Part shown: piece after piece, positions 1 to 5,345 of the stretch
Layout: every line of letters begins with the position of its first letter
Numbering within the stretch: position 1 is the stretch's first letter
Assembly (NCBI GenBank): GCA_017622255.1
Contig: JAGARL010000239.1
Span: forward strand, 1 to 5,345
Source: Methanocorpusculum sp.
Lineage (GTDB): Archaea; Halobacteriota; Methanomicrobia; Methanomicrobiales; Methanocorpusculaceae
DNA: 5,345 nucleotides
Direction of reading: 5' to 3'
Position numbers and translations under genes: made by a program
The notes under the pieces: model-generated
Told to the model about the DNA's origin: nothing
Seen by the model: the letters and a program-made list of their open reading frames with translations, nothing else
The model's database searches: none

Positions 1-416
1 CCGCATCCCTCACAGGAAAGGCAGTCGTCGATGAACAGATGTTCGTTGCTGCAGGATCATCCTTCCCCGCAGACATGATCAAGGACGTCCCCTATGTCGA
101 GCTCTGCATCGAGGACAAGACCTGGATCACAGTCTATGACTTCGCAGATGTTGGAACCGTCACCATCAAGGCCGATGTCGTCGAGAACGCCGATGTCACC
201 GGTTGGGTCGATGAGAACGGTGACTCCGTTGCCACCAAGGTCGGTGACAAGTACGTCATCGATGTCGTCGATGGAAAGGTCTCTGCCAAGATCGACTACA
301 ACATCTACAATGTGACCTTCGTCAAGGCAGCAGGAATCAACGACATCTACGTCGACGGAATCCTCTTCAACGGCAACCCTGTCGCAGCAGGAGGTGAATA
401 TCATGGACGAAATTGA
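1..416 (+). CDS. 3' end of an unrecognised, probably secreted surface protein (5' partial)
   Basis: The reading frame is open from the left edge (first whole codon at base 3) to a TGA at 414-416, so at least 137 residues of a longer protein are present. The ATG at 39 is internal, because the same frame continues upstream without a stop. I do not recognise the family. The visible part is rich in V, D, T, G and I with alternating beta-strand patterns (for example TVTIKADVV and KYVIDVVDGKVSAKI). There is no transmembrane helix or catalytic motif, which suits Ig-like or repeat modules of archaeal surface proteins. The end resembles the start of another module (NVTFVKAAGINDIYVDG) that stops abruptly in GGEYHGRN. 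Codon use is strict: all 9 Lys codons are AAG and all 10 Ile codons are ATC, as in strongly expressed genes and unlike the following gene. The last 14 bases overlap the regulator gene. The reading frame is sure; the function is inference. Confidence 0.65.
   Translation, partial: ASLTGKAVVDEQMFVAAGSSFPADMIKDVPYVELCIEDKTWITVYDFADVGTVTIKADVVENADVTGWVDENGDSVATKVGDKYVIDVVDGKVSAKIDYNIYNVTFVKAAGINDIYVDGILFNGNPVAAGGEYHGRN
390..396 (+). promoter_or_regulatory. Shine-Dalgarno site of the Lrp/AsnC gene
   Basis: GGAGGTG lies 6 nt before the ATG at 403, an ideal spacing for an archaeal ribosome binding site. It decides the start: the in-frame GTG at 394 is part of this motif and is therefore not the initiation codon. 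The site lies inside the last codons of the upstream reading frame. Confidence 0.8.
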
Positions 417-894
417 CGCAAAAATCTTAAAGGAATTACAGAACAACAGCAGAATCCCGTCTGCCGAACTTGCCTGCATGCTCGAGATTTCAGAAGATGA
501 AGTCGAGGCAAGAATTGCCGGACTCAAAGATGCCGGAATCCTTCGCAGCTGTACTGCTGTCATCGACTACTCCGTTACCGGCGAGGACAATGTAATCGTC
601 GTCTTATCCCTCAAGGTCACCCCGGAAAAAGGCCTCGGCTATGACGGCATTGCCGAGAAGATTTCCCGCTTCCCGCAGGTCGAAAGCGTGCACCTCTTAA
701 CCGGAACTCACGACTTCCAGATAACCATCCACGGAAAGACCATGACTGAGGTCTCCCGCTTTGTCGCAGAACAGATTGCATCCATCGACGGCGTTCGCGA
801 AACCATGACGCAGATTATTATGCGGACCTACAAAGAGCAGGGAGTTCCCATGTCGCGTCCCGGAAACCGCGACAGGCAGCTCATTCACTTCTGA
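403..894 (+). CDS. Lrp/AsnC family transcriptional regulator
   Basis: A 163-residue protein of normal size for the family. Residues 1-50 form the N-terminal winged helix-turn-helix: it begins MDEIDAKILKELQNNSR and continues through SAELACMLEISEDEV to GLKDAGILRS, the usual Lrp pattern. Residues about 64-145 form the RAM (AsnC_trans_reg) ligand-binding and oligomerisation domain. It has strand VIVVLSLKV, the TGTHDF turn at 100-105 typical of the effector pocket, and the closing strand around TQIIMRTYKEQG. A short basic tail (SRPGNRDRQ) follows. Such proteins bind DNA as dimers or octamers and commonly sense amino acids; the effector here is unknown. The ATG at 403 is chosen because GGAGGTG precedes it by 6 nt. 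The aminotransferase gene follows after 8 nt, so the two are probably co-transcribed and the regulator may control its own operon. Codon use is mixed (Lys 4 AAA and 4 AAG; Ile 9 ATT, 7 ATC and 1 ATA), unlike the upstream gene. Confidence 0.92.
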   Translation: MDEIDAKILKELQNNSRIPSAELACMLEISEDEVEARIAGLKDAGILRSCTAVIDYSVTGEDNVIVVLSLKVTPEKGLGYDGIAEKISRFPQVESVHLLTGTHDFQITIHGKTMTEVSRFVAEQIASIDGVRETMTQIIMRTYKEQGVPMSRPGNRDRQLIHF

Positions 895-902
895 GGCGGA
901 AA

Positions 903-2063
903 ATGCGCAGCTTTGTATCAGATGTAGCCCGCGACATTAAGCCTTCGGGAATCAGAAAGTTCTTCGACCTCGTTTTAACGATGGAAGGAGACGTCATCAG
1001 TTTAGGAGTGGGCGAGCCGGACTTCGATACCCCGTGGAGTATCTCCAAGGCCGCTATCGCGTCGATTGAGAAGGGTATGACGATGTACACCTCCAACCGC
1101 GGTCTGCCGGAGCTTTGCGGTCTGCTCACCGAGGACTTCAAAAACCGCTACGGTGTTGAATATAATCCGAAGTCCGAGGTGATTTTTACAACCGGAGTCT
1201 CCGAGGCGCTTGATATCGCGATGCGTGCCGTGGTAAATCCGGGTGATGAGGTCTTAGTGGTTGACCCCTGTTTCGTTTCCTATCAGCCGGAGGTCTATCT
1301 GGCAGGCGGTATTCCAAAGCCGCTGCCGTGCAGAGCCGAGGACAAGTTCAAGATTACTCCTGACTCGCTGATGGAACACATCACGCCAAAGACCAAGGTT
1401 TTGATGATGAACTTCCCAAACAATCCGACGGGAGGTATCATGGATAAGGATGACCTCAAGGCGATTGCGGATATCATCATCGACCATGACCTGTTAGTCA
1501 TCTCTGACGAGGTGTACTCCGAGCTTTCCTATGACGGAAAGCACACGGCAACCGCGTCCATTGACGGTCTTTTCGAGCGGACGATTACGTTAAACGGTTT
1601 CTCGAAGGCATATGCGATGACCGGCTGGCGTCTTGGATATCTCTGTGCGCCGAAGGAGATTTGCGATGCGGCTCTCAAGATTCACCAGTACTGTATGATG
1701 TCTGCACCGACAGCCTCGCAGTTTGCCGCTGTCGAGGCCCTCAAGTCCGGCGAGGAGGCGAAGAATGAGATGGTTGCCGAGTACCGCATCAGAAGAAACC
1801 TGTTCGTCAAGGGCTTAAACGACATCGGGCTTTCCTGTCATGTTCCGCAGGGTGCGTTCTATGCGTTCCCGTCGATTGAGTCCACGGGACTTTCTGATGA
1901 GGAGTTTGCAGAGCGGCTCTTAAAGGAACAGCAGGTGGCTGTTGTTCCGGGCAGTGCGTTTGGCGAGAGCGGCAAAGGGCATGTCAGAACCTGTTATGCT
2001 GTTGACCGTCCGAAACTGGTCGAGGCGGTCCGGCGTATGGGCGAGTTTGTGGATTCCTTATAA
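903..2063 (+). CDS. PLP-dependent class I/II aminotransferase (aspartate/aromatic type)
   Basis: A 386-residue fold-type I aminotransferase of full family length. The N-terminus has the substrate-lid segment with LGVGEPDFDTP (34-44), then YTSNRGLPELC. Cofactor-site residues are visible: F124 in DPCFVSY (ring stacking), N174 in NFPNNPTG, D202 and Y205 in SDEVYSEL, the Schiff-base lysine K235 in GFSKAYAMTGWRLGY, R243 in the same motif, and R362 in HVRTCYA, which binds the substrate alpha-carboxylate. The enzyme is cytosolic and transfers an amino group between an amino acid and a 2-oxoacid. Aspartate, aromatic or alanine/2-oxoglutarate specificity cannot be separated by eye, so no gene symbol is given. 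GAGG at 893-896 precedes the ATG by 6 nt and overlaps the regulator's stop codon. The stop TAA shares one base with the ATG of the DNA polymerase gene. The adjacent Lrp-type regulator supports a role in amino acid metabolism. Confidence 0.93.
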   Translation: MRSFVSDVARDIKPSGIRKFFDLVLTMEGDVISLGVGEPDFDTPWSISKAAIASIEKGMTMYTSNRGLPELCGLLTEDFKNRYGVEYNPKSEVIFTTGVSEALDIAMRAVVNPGDEVLVVDPCFVSYQPEVYLAGGIPKPLPCRAEDKFKITPDSLMEHITPKTKVLMMNFPNNPTGGIMDKDDLKAIADIIIDHDLLVISDEVYSELSYDGKHTATASIDGLFERTITLNGFSKAYAMTGWRLGYLCAPKEICDAALKIHQYCMMSAPTASQFAAVEALKSGEEAKNEMVAEYRIRRNLFVKGLNDIGLSCHVPQGAFYAFPSIESTGLSDEEFAERLLKEQQVAVVPGSAFGESGKGHVRTCYAVDRPKLVEAVRRMGEFVDSL

Positions 2064-3490
2064 TGCAGAAGCGGGCGATTGTTCAGCGGTTCCTTGACGC
2101 AGGCCTCCTGGTTCACCCGGAGGTGGTGAACTATGTCAGCGAGAGCGGAGCGTCCGGGATTATCGAGGGAATTATCAGCTCGCTTCCGCACGGGGTAACG
2201 GTCGTCACACCGAAGGAGGTTTCCGGCATGACGGCGCTTCGGACCGACAAGCTGGATGTGGGTTTCGCGTCTCTGCCGGAGATTCTGGCAGGCCGCGACG
2301 GAACATCGATTCCGCTTGCAGATCCCGAGGCCTGCTACCGGATGTTTCGCAACCGCTACGATACGTTAGCCCAGATGATGAAAGGGCGGCTTACGCCGTA
2401 CCCGATTGAGGCGCTGACACGGTCCGGAAGCAAGTATGCGGACTCTGATATCGGCATTATCGGTATGGTGGTGTCGAGTTCCACTTCCGGCAAGGGACAC
2501 CGGATTGTGGAGATTGAAGATCCGACAGGCACTATCAAGGTGCTGTTCAATAAGAACCGCGAGGGCTTTGACGAGGCGGAAAAGATTCTGCCGGATGAGG
2601 TAATCGGCGTGAAAGGAAAGCTTGCGCCTGCTCAGCCCGGGGGTACGTCTTCGGGAATGGTTTTTGCGGATACGCTGTTTCGGCCTGACATTCCGTTGAC
2701 GCATACGTTTTCTCCGCCGCGGGGAGAGCCTGCGAAGGTTGCGCTGATTTCCGATGTGCATGTGGGAAGTGATACGTTCCTGGAAGATTCGTGGGACCGC
2801 TTTACGGAGTGGATGCACAATCACCCGGAGGTAAACTACCTCTTAATCGACGGAGATGTGGTGGACGGTATCGGTATTTATCCGGATCAGGATAAGGAGC
2901 TGCACATCAAGACGATTTATGAGCAGTATGACCGGGTAGGCGAGCTGCTCTCGGAGATGCCGAAACACCTGCAGATTGTTGTCGCCCCCGGCAACCACGA
3001 CGCTGTCCGCGGGGCAGAGCCGCAGCCTGCACTTCCGGAGGAGTTCAGGACGAAGTTCCCGTCGAATGTGACGTTTGTGGAGAATCCGTCGGTGGTCTCC
3101 ATTCAGTCGGTTTCCACGCTGATGTACCATGGAAGAAGTATTGATGATTTAATCAAGTTCATTCCGGGAGCATCGTATGAGCATCCGGGAGATATTATGA
3201 AGGTCATGCTGCAGCGCCGTCACTTAAGCCCGATTTACGGACAGCGAACCCCGCTTCTTTCGACCGAGACGGACAATCTGGTCATCCGCAAAGTGCCGGA
3301 TATTCTGCATACGGGACATGTGCATATCTCCGAGGTCATTAACTACCGCAATGTCTTAGGGGTGAACGCAGGCACCTGGCAGTCCCAGACGTCTTTCCAG
3401 AAGCAGATGAACATTACCCCGACTCCTGCGGAGGCGGTTGTGGTGGACCTCTCAACGCTTTCGTATGAGAAGTACTGCTTTATGAAGTGA
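2063..3490 (+). CDS. polB: D-family DNA polymerase (Pol II) small subunit DP1, 3'-5' exonuclease
   Basis: A 475-residue homologue of the small subunit of archaeal PolD, the heterodimeric replicative polymerase of Euryarchaeota. DP1 carries the Mre11-like 3'-5' proofreading nuclease and partners the large catalytic subunit DP2, which is not in this window. Residues about 1-110 are the variable N-terminal region. Residues about 128-206 are the OB fold (GIIGMVVSSS, then VEIEDPTGTIKVLF). From about 224 a calcineurin-like phosphoesterase domain runs to the C-terminus. Its metal-binding motifs all appear intact: D231/H233 in SDVHVGS, D265 and D268 in DGDVVDG, N311/H312/D313 in PGNHDAVR, H356 in MYHGRS, and H419/H421 in TGHVHIS. 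An active nuclease is therefore expected. The N-terminal region is short compared with the roughly 600-residue DP1 of Pyrococcus. The ATG overlaps the aminotransferase stop (TAATG) with no clear ribosome site of its own, so translation is probably coupled. Confidence 0.95.
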   Translation: MQKRAIVQRFLDAGLLVHPEVVNYVSESGASGIIEGIISSLPHGVTVVTPKEVSGMTALRTDKLDVGFASLPEILAGRDGTSIPLADPEACYRMFRNRYDTLAQMMKGRLTPYPIEALTRSGSKYADSDIGIIGMVVSSSTSGKGHRIVEIEDPTGTIKVLFNKNREGFDEAEKILPDEVIGVKGKLAPAQPGGTSSGMVFADTLFRPDIPLTHTFSPPRGEPAKVALISDVHVGSDTFLEDSWDRFTEWMHNHPEVNYLLIDGDVVDGIGIYPDQDKELHIKTIYEQYDRVGELLSEMPKHLQIVVAPGNHDAVRGAEPQPALPEEFRTKFPSNVTFVENPSVVSIQSVSTLMYHGRSIDDLIKFIPGASYEHPGDIMKVMLQRRHLSPIYGQRTPLLSTETDNLVIRKVPDILHTGHVHISEVINYRNVLGVNAGTWQSQTSFQKQMNITPTPAEAVVVDLSTLSYEKYCFMK

Positions 3491-3493
3491 GGG

Positions 3494-3503
3494 TTCTCTT
3501 TTT
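3494..3503 (+). terminator. Probable oligo-T transcription terminator of the + strand cluster
   Basis: Just past the DP1 stop (TGA 3488-3490) the + strand reads TTCTCTTTTT, ending in five T. Archaeal RNA polymerase can terminate on such U-rich tracts without a hairpin, and I see no strong stem here. The position, in the 29-bp gap between two convergent genes, fits. The T-run is short, so this remains a suggestion. Confidence 0.4.
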
Positions 3504-3519
3504 GTTCCAACGCATCCGC

Positions 3520-4281
3520 TCACTCCTCAAAAATCATCCCCTCTCCTGTGCCCTTCACCGTCCAGAGAAGATACGGCACGCGGAAAAGTTTCCGGCAGAG
3601 GAGAAATGAAAGCTGATTTTTATTGCGCACATCATAGGCGATGAAGTCCGGCTTTGCAAGGAAGTTGGAAACCATACTGCTGACAATTACCCGCTGAAAG
3701 AGCGGGACTTTTCTTCCCTCCGCATCCCGGAAGCGGGAGGAGAGTTGACCGCGAAGAAACTGCGGGCGGTTTTTGGAAAACCAGCGGACGGCAACCGGGG
3801 AGAAGGATTCCACAGCCACCGGGCCTTTGCAGGATTCGAGTATGTCTGCGGTTTTTCTGCAGAGCTCATCAACGGCAAAAGTTCCCTTGATTTCAACCAA
3901 AAGCGGCACACCGTCTGCCGCCTCCAAGGCTTCGGCAAGGAGCGGGATGGTCTCTTCCGAGCCGAAAAGAGGGATGCTCTTCAGTTCCGCAAAGGACAAA
4001 TCAGCGATTTTGTCCGCCCTTCCTGCTGCCCGAAGCAGTGTTTCGTCATGAAACACCACAACCTCCCCGTCTTTGGTAAGCCGCACATCAAGCTCGATTC
4101 CATACCCTGCTGTGCTGGCATTTTCGAATGCAGGAAGTGTGTTTTCCAGCCCCGCACCGTAGAGTCCCCGGTGTGCGAAGGAGTTTCTGCAAAACTCTCT
4201 TGCCTCTTTTCGCCTTTTTCCGGAGGGATGAATCAGAAAAAGATAGAGGACGGCTGCGGCTGAAATCAGGAGAAGGTACAC
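3520..4281 (-). CDS. Membrane-anchored glycerophosphodiester phosphodiesterase (GDPD family)
   Basis: A 253-residue protein starting at a GTG at 4281. An in-frame TAA lies at 4315-4317 and no other ATG, GTG or TTG start lies between. Residues 1-17 (YLLLISAAAVLYLFLI) form a hydrophobic anchor followed by the basic stretch GKRRKEAR, a signal-anchor or single-pass pattern. The GDPD TIM barrel starts at about residue 33. Catalytic and metal residues are present: H37/R38 in AHRG, E46 in ENTLPAF, E63 and D65 in ELDVRLTKDG, H78 in FHDE, E130 and K132 in VEIKG, E158 in ESFSP, and W240 in LLWTV. The family hydrolyses glycerophosphodiesters to glycerol phosphate and an alcohol using a divalent metal. 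The natural substrate in an ether-lipid archaeon is unknown. The end is short: after WTVK only about ten residues (ending MIFEE) remain, where relatives usually have a helix before the last strand. The gene converges on DP1 and diverges from Hps-RraA. Confidence 0.88.
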   Translation of the reverse strand: MYLLLISAAAVLYLFLIHPSGKRRKEAREFCRNSFAHRGLYGAGLENTLPAFENASTAGYGIELDVRLTKDGEVVVFHDETLLRAAGRADKIADLSFAELKSIPLFGSEETIPLLAEALEAADGVPLLVEIKGTFAVDELCRKTADILESCKGPVAVESFSPVAVRWFSKNRPQFLRGQLSSRFRDAEGRKVPLFQRVIVSSMVSNFLAKPDFIAYDVRNKNQLSFLLCRKLFRVPYLLWTVKGTGEGMIFEE

Positions 4282-4304
4282 GTATATTTCTGTTGGACGT
4301 TTTT

Positions 4305-4312
4305 GATTATAA
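4305..4312 (-). promoter_or_regulatory. TATA-box candidate for the phosphodiesterase gene
   Basis: On the - strand TTATAATC is preceded by the A-rich, BRE-like stretch CTCTAAAA. Its centre is about 28 nt upstream of the GTG at 4281, close to the usual 25-27 nt from an archaeal TATA box to the transcription start. No Shine-Dalgarno motif precedes the GTG. The mRNA is therefore predicted to start at or within a few bases of the start codon. This rests on spacing and motif only. Confidence 0.5.
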
Positions 4313-4330
4313 TTTTAGAGTATTATCTGG

Positions 4331-4345
4331 CGGAAAGTGTATAAG
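4331..4345 (+). promoter_or_regulatory. BRE and TATA box candidate for hps-rraA
   Basis: CGGAAAG at 4331-4337, a BRE-like purine-rich element, is followed directly by TGTATAAG (4338-4345). The TATA centre is about 25-26 nt before the A of the ATG at 4368, which places the predicted transcription start on the start codon itself. The bases just before the ATG are AT-rich without a ribosome binding site, in agreement with a leaderless mRNA. Confidence 0.6.
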
Positions 4346-4367
4346 AATTACGCCCTAATATAATTCT

Positions 4368-5345
4368 ATGAATACCATCCTCCAGACAGCACTGGATTTA
4401 ACCGAACTGTCGCGGGCAATGCAGATAGCCCGCGAAGCTGTTCTCGGCGGAACCGACTGGATAGAAGCGGGAACTCCCTTAATCAAAAGCGAGGGAATGA
4501 ACGCGGTTCGCGAACTTGCCAAAGAGTTCCCGAATCACAAAATCATCGCCGACCTGAAAACCTCGGATACCGGCGGACTCGAGGTGGAAATGGCGGCAAA
4601 GGCAGGCGCAGATGTGGTCTGCATCTTAGCATCGGCTGACGATGCCGTAATTCTTGACGCTCTGCGGGGAGCGGCGCTCTATGGTGTCGAGCTGATGGCG
4701 GATATGATGAATGTGGCAGACGTTGCAGGCCGTGCAAAGCAGCTTGCGGATATGGGAGTTCACATCATCAATGCCCACGTGGGAATTGACCAGCAGATGG
4801 AGGGAAAAAACCCGCTTGATATCTTATCTGAAATCAGCGGGCTTGGCGTGAAAGTGGCAGCCGCAGGTGGACTGAATGCGCAGACCGCCGCCGCTGCTGC
4901 CGCTGCAGGCGCAGATATTGTGATTGTCGGAGCAGGCATTGTCAAAGCCGCGGATGTGGAAGCGGCAGCCCGTGCTGTCCGCGAGGCGATTGATTCCCCT
5001 TCTGCCGCCAAACCAAAGACCAAAACGATGGATGACGAGATTCGCGAGATTCTCCGCGAAGTCTCCGCTCCGCATGTAACCGATGCCCTCTACAGAAAAG
5101 GGGCGATGTGGGGAATTTCTGCCCGGCATGTCCCGAAGAAGATGGTGGGAAAGGCTGTTACCGTGCAGACCTTCGGCGGCGACTGGTCAAAGCCGGTGCA
5201 GGCAATTGATGTCTGCGAGGAAGGCGATGTCTTAGTCATCAACAACAGCGAGCGCTGTGATATTGCCCCGTGGGGAGAGCTTGCCACCCGCTCTGCTATT
5301 AACCGCGGCGTTGCCGGCATCATCATTGACGGTGCTGTCCGCGAC
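4368..5345 (+). CDS. hps: Bifunctional 3-hexulose-6-phosphate synthase / RraA-like fusion (3' partial)
   Basis: The frame is open from the ATG at 4368 to the right edge (326 residues, no stop), with an in-frame TAA at 4356-4358 fixing the start. Residues 1-208 are an orotidine-decarboxylase-superfamily barrel of the HPS/KGPDC type. D10, E33 in IEAGTPLIKSEG, D62/K64/D67 in ADLKTSDTGG, H137 in HVGIDQQM and the phosphate loops AAGGLN and IVGAGI match HPS active-site positions. A linker rich in P, A and K (about 209-221) leads to an RraA-like domain. This reaches the TRSAINRGVAGIIIDGAVRD motif at the window edge; about 100 residues are probably missing. HPS interconverts ribulose 5-phosphate plus formaldehyde and hexulose 6-phosphate. 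In archaea without the oxidative pentose phosphate pathway it usually runs backwards to make ribulose 5-phosphate. The role of the RraA-like part is not settled: it may be an RNase E regulator relative or an aldolase/decarboxylase-like fold. No PHI or Fae gene is visible here. Confidence 0.93.
   Translation, partial: MNTILQTALDLTELSRAMQIAREAVLGGTDWIEAGTPLIKSEGMNAVRELAKEFPNHKIIADLKTSDTGGLEVEMAAKAGADVVCILASADDAVILDALRGAALYGVELMADMMNVADVAGRAKQLADMGVHIINAHVGIDQQMEGKNPLDILSEISGLGVKVAAAGGLNAQTAAAAAAAGADIVIVGAGIVKAADVEAAARAVREAIDSPSAAKPKTKTMDDEIREILREVSAPHVTDALYRKGAMWGISARHVPKKMVGKAVTVQTFGGDWSKPVQAIDVCEEGDVLVINNSERCDIAPWGELATRSAINRGVAGIIIDGAVRD

Noticed and set aside
394..402. GTG at 394 as an upstream start for the Lrp gene
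   Set aside because: It lies inside the GGAGGTG ribosome site that is correctly spaced for the ATG at 403, and the family's N-terminus begins at MDEID.
57..563. Long open frame on the - strand across the surface-protein fragment and the lrp start
   Set aside because: Its D/V/S-rich composition is what GTC/GAC/ATC-rich coding DNA gives when read backwards. It spans two genes on the other strand and has no recognisable motif.
2366..2824. Arg-rich 152-codon open frame antisense to DP1
   Set aside because: It lies fully inside the conserved DP1 OB-fold and phosphoesterase sequence, has low-complexity Arg/His composition and has no motif.
3745..4263. 172-codon open frame on the + strand antisense to the phosphodiesterase
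   Set aside because: The opposite strand carries the complete GDPD motif set, while this frame has scattered Cys/Phe and no family features.
4309..4326. Inverted repeat ATAAT-(8 nt)-ATTAT between the two divergent TATA boxes, as a possible operator
   Set aside because: Five-base arms made only of A and T are expected by chance in such an AT-rich gap, and one arm is part of the - strand TATA candidate.
1..5345. Search for CRISPR arrays, tRNA or rRNA genes, insertion sequences, toxin-antitoxin pairs or defence genes
   Set aside because: Coding sequence fills nearly the whole window. I found no spaced direct repeats, no cloverleaf-like segment, no transposase motifs and no defence-type domains.

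Overview
This window looks like a chromosomal segment of a euryarchaeal methanogen, most likely of the Methanomicrobiales (Methanocorpusculum-like). The lineage is inferred from gene content. The window encodes the small subunit (DP1) of the archaeal D-family DNA polymerase and the start of a hexulose-6-phosphate synthase fused to an RraA-like domain, an arrangement known from methanogenic Euryarchaeota. Its control signals are also archaeal: TATA/BRE-like elements, apparently leaderless starts, a GGAGGTG ribosome site and an oligo-T stop.

Layout: (1) Bases 1-416 hold the 3' end of a gene for an unrecognised, probably surface-exposed beta-rich protein. It has strongly biased codon use and ends inside the start of the next gene. 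(2) Bases 403-3490 are a tight + strand cluster: an Lrp/AsnC regulator (403-894), a class I/II PLP aminotransferase (903-2063, 8 nt downstream) and PolD DP1 (2063-3490, coupled through a TAATG overlap). A T-rich tract just after DP1 is a plausible terminator. (3) On the - strand, convergent with that cluster, lies a membrane-anchored glycerophosphodiester phosphodiesterase (3520-4281). (4) An 86-bp AT-rich divergent intergenic region carries two opposed TATA-like promoters. (5) Hps-RraA (4368 to the window end) runs off the right edge, cut within the RraA-like domain.

How the genes work together: the regulator probably responds to an amino acid and may control the adjacent aminotransferase, while DP1 is a replication gene carried in the same transcription unit. 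Hps-RraA probably supplies ribulose 5-phosphate for nucleotide synthesis by the reverse ribulose monophosphate route. The phosphodiesterase would handle glycerophosphodiesters at or outside the membrane. I see no mobile element, CRISPR array, RNA gene or defence system. The points most worth a second look are the abrupt junction near base 390-416, the back-to-back leaderless promoters, the regulator/aminotransferase/polymerase linkage and the shortened C-terminus of the phosphodiesterase.
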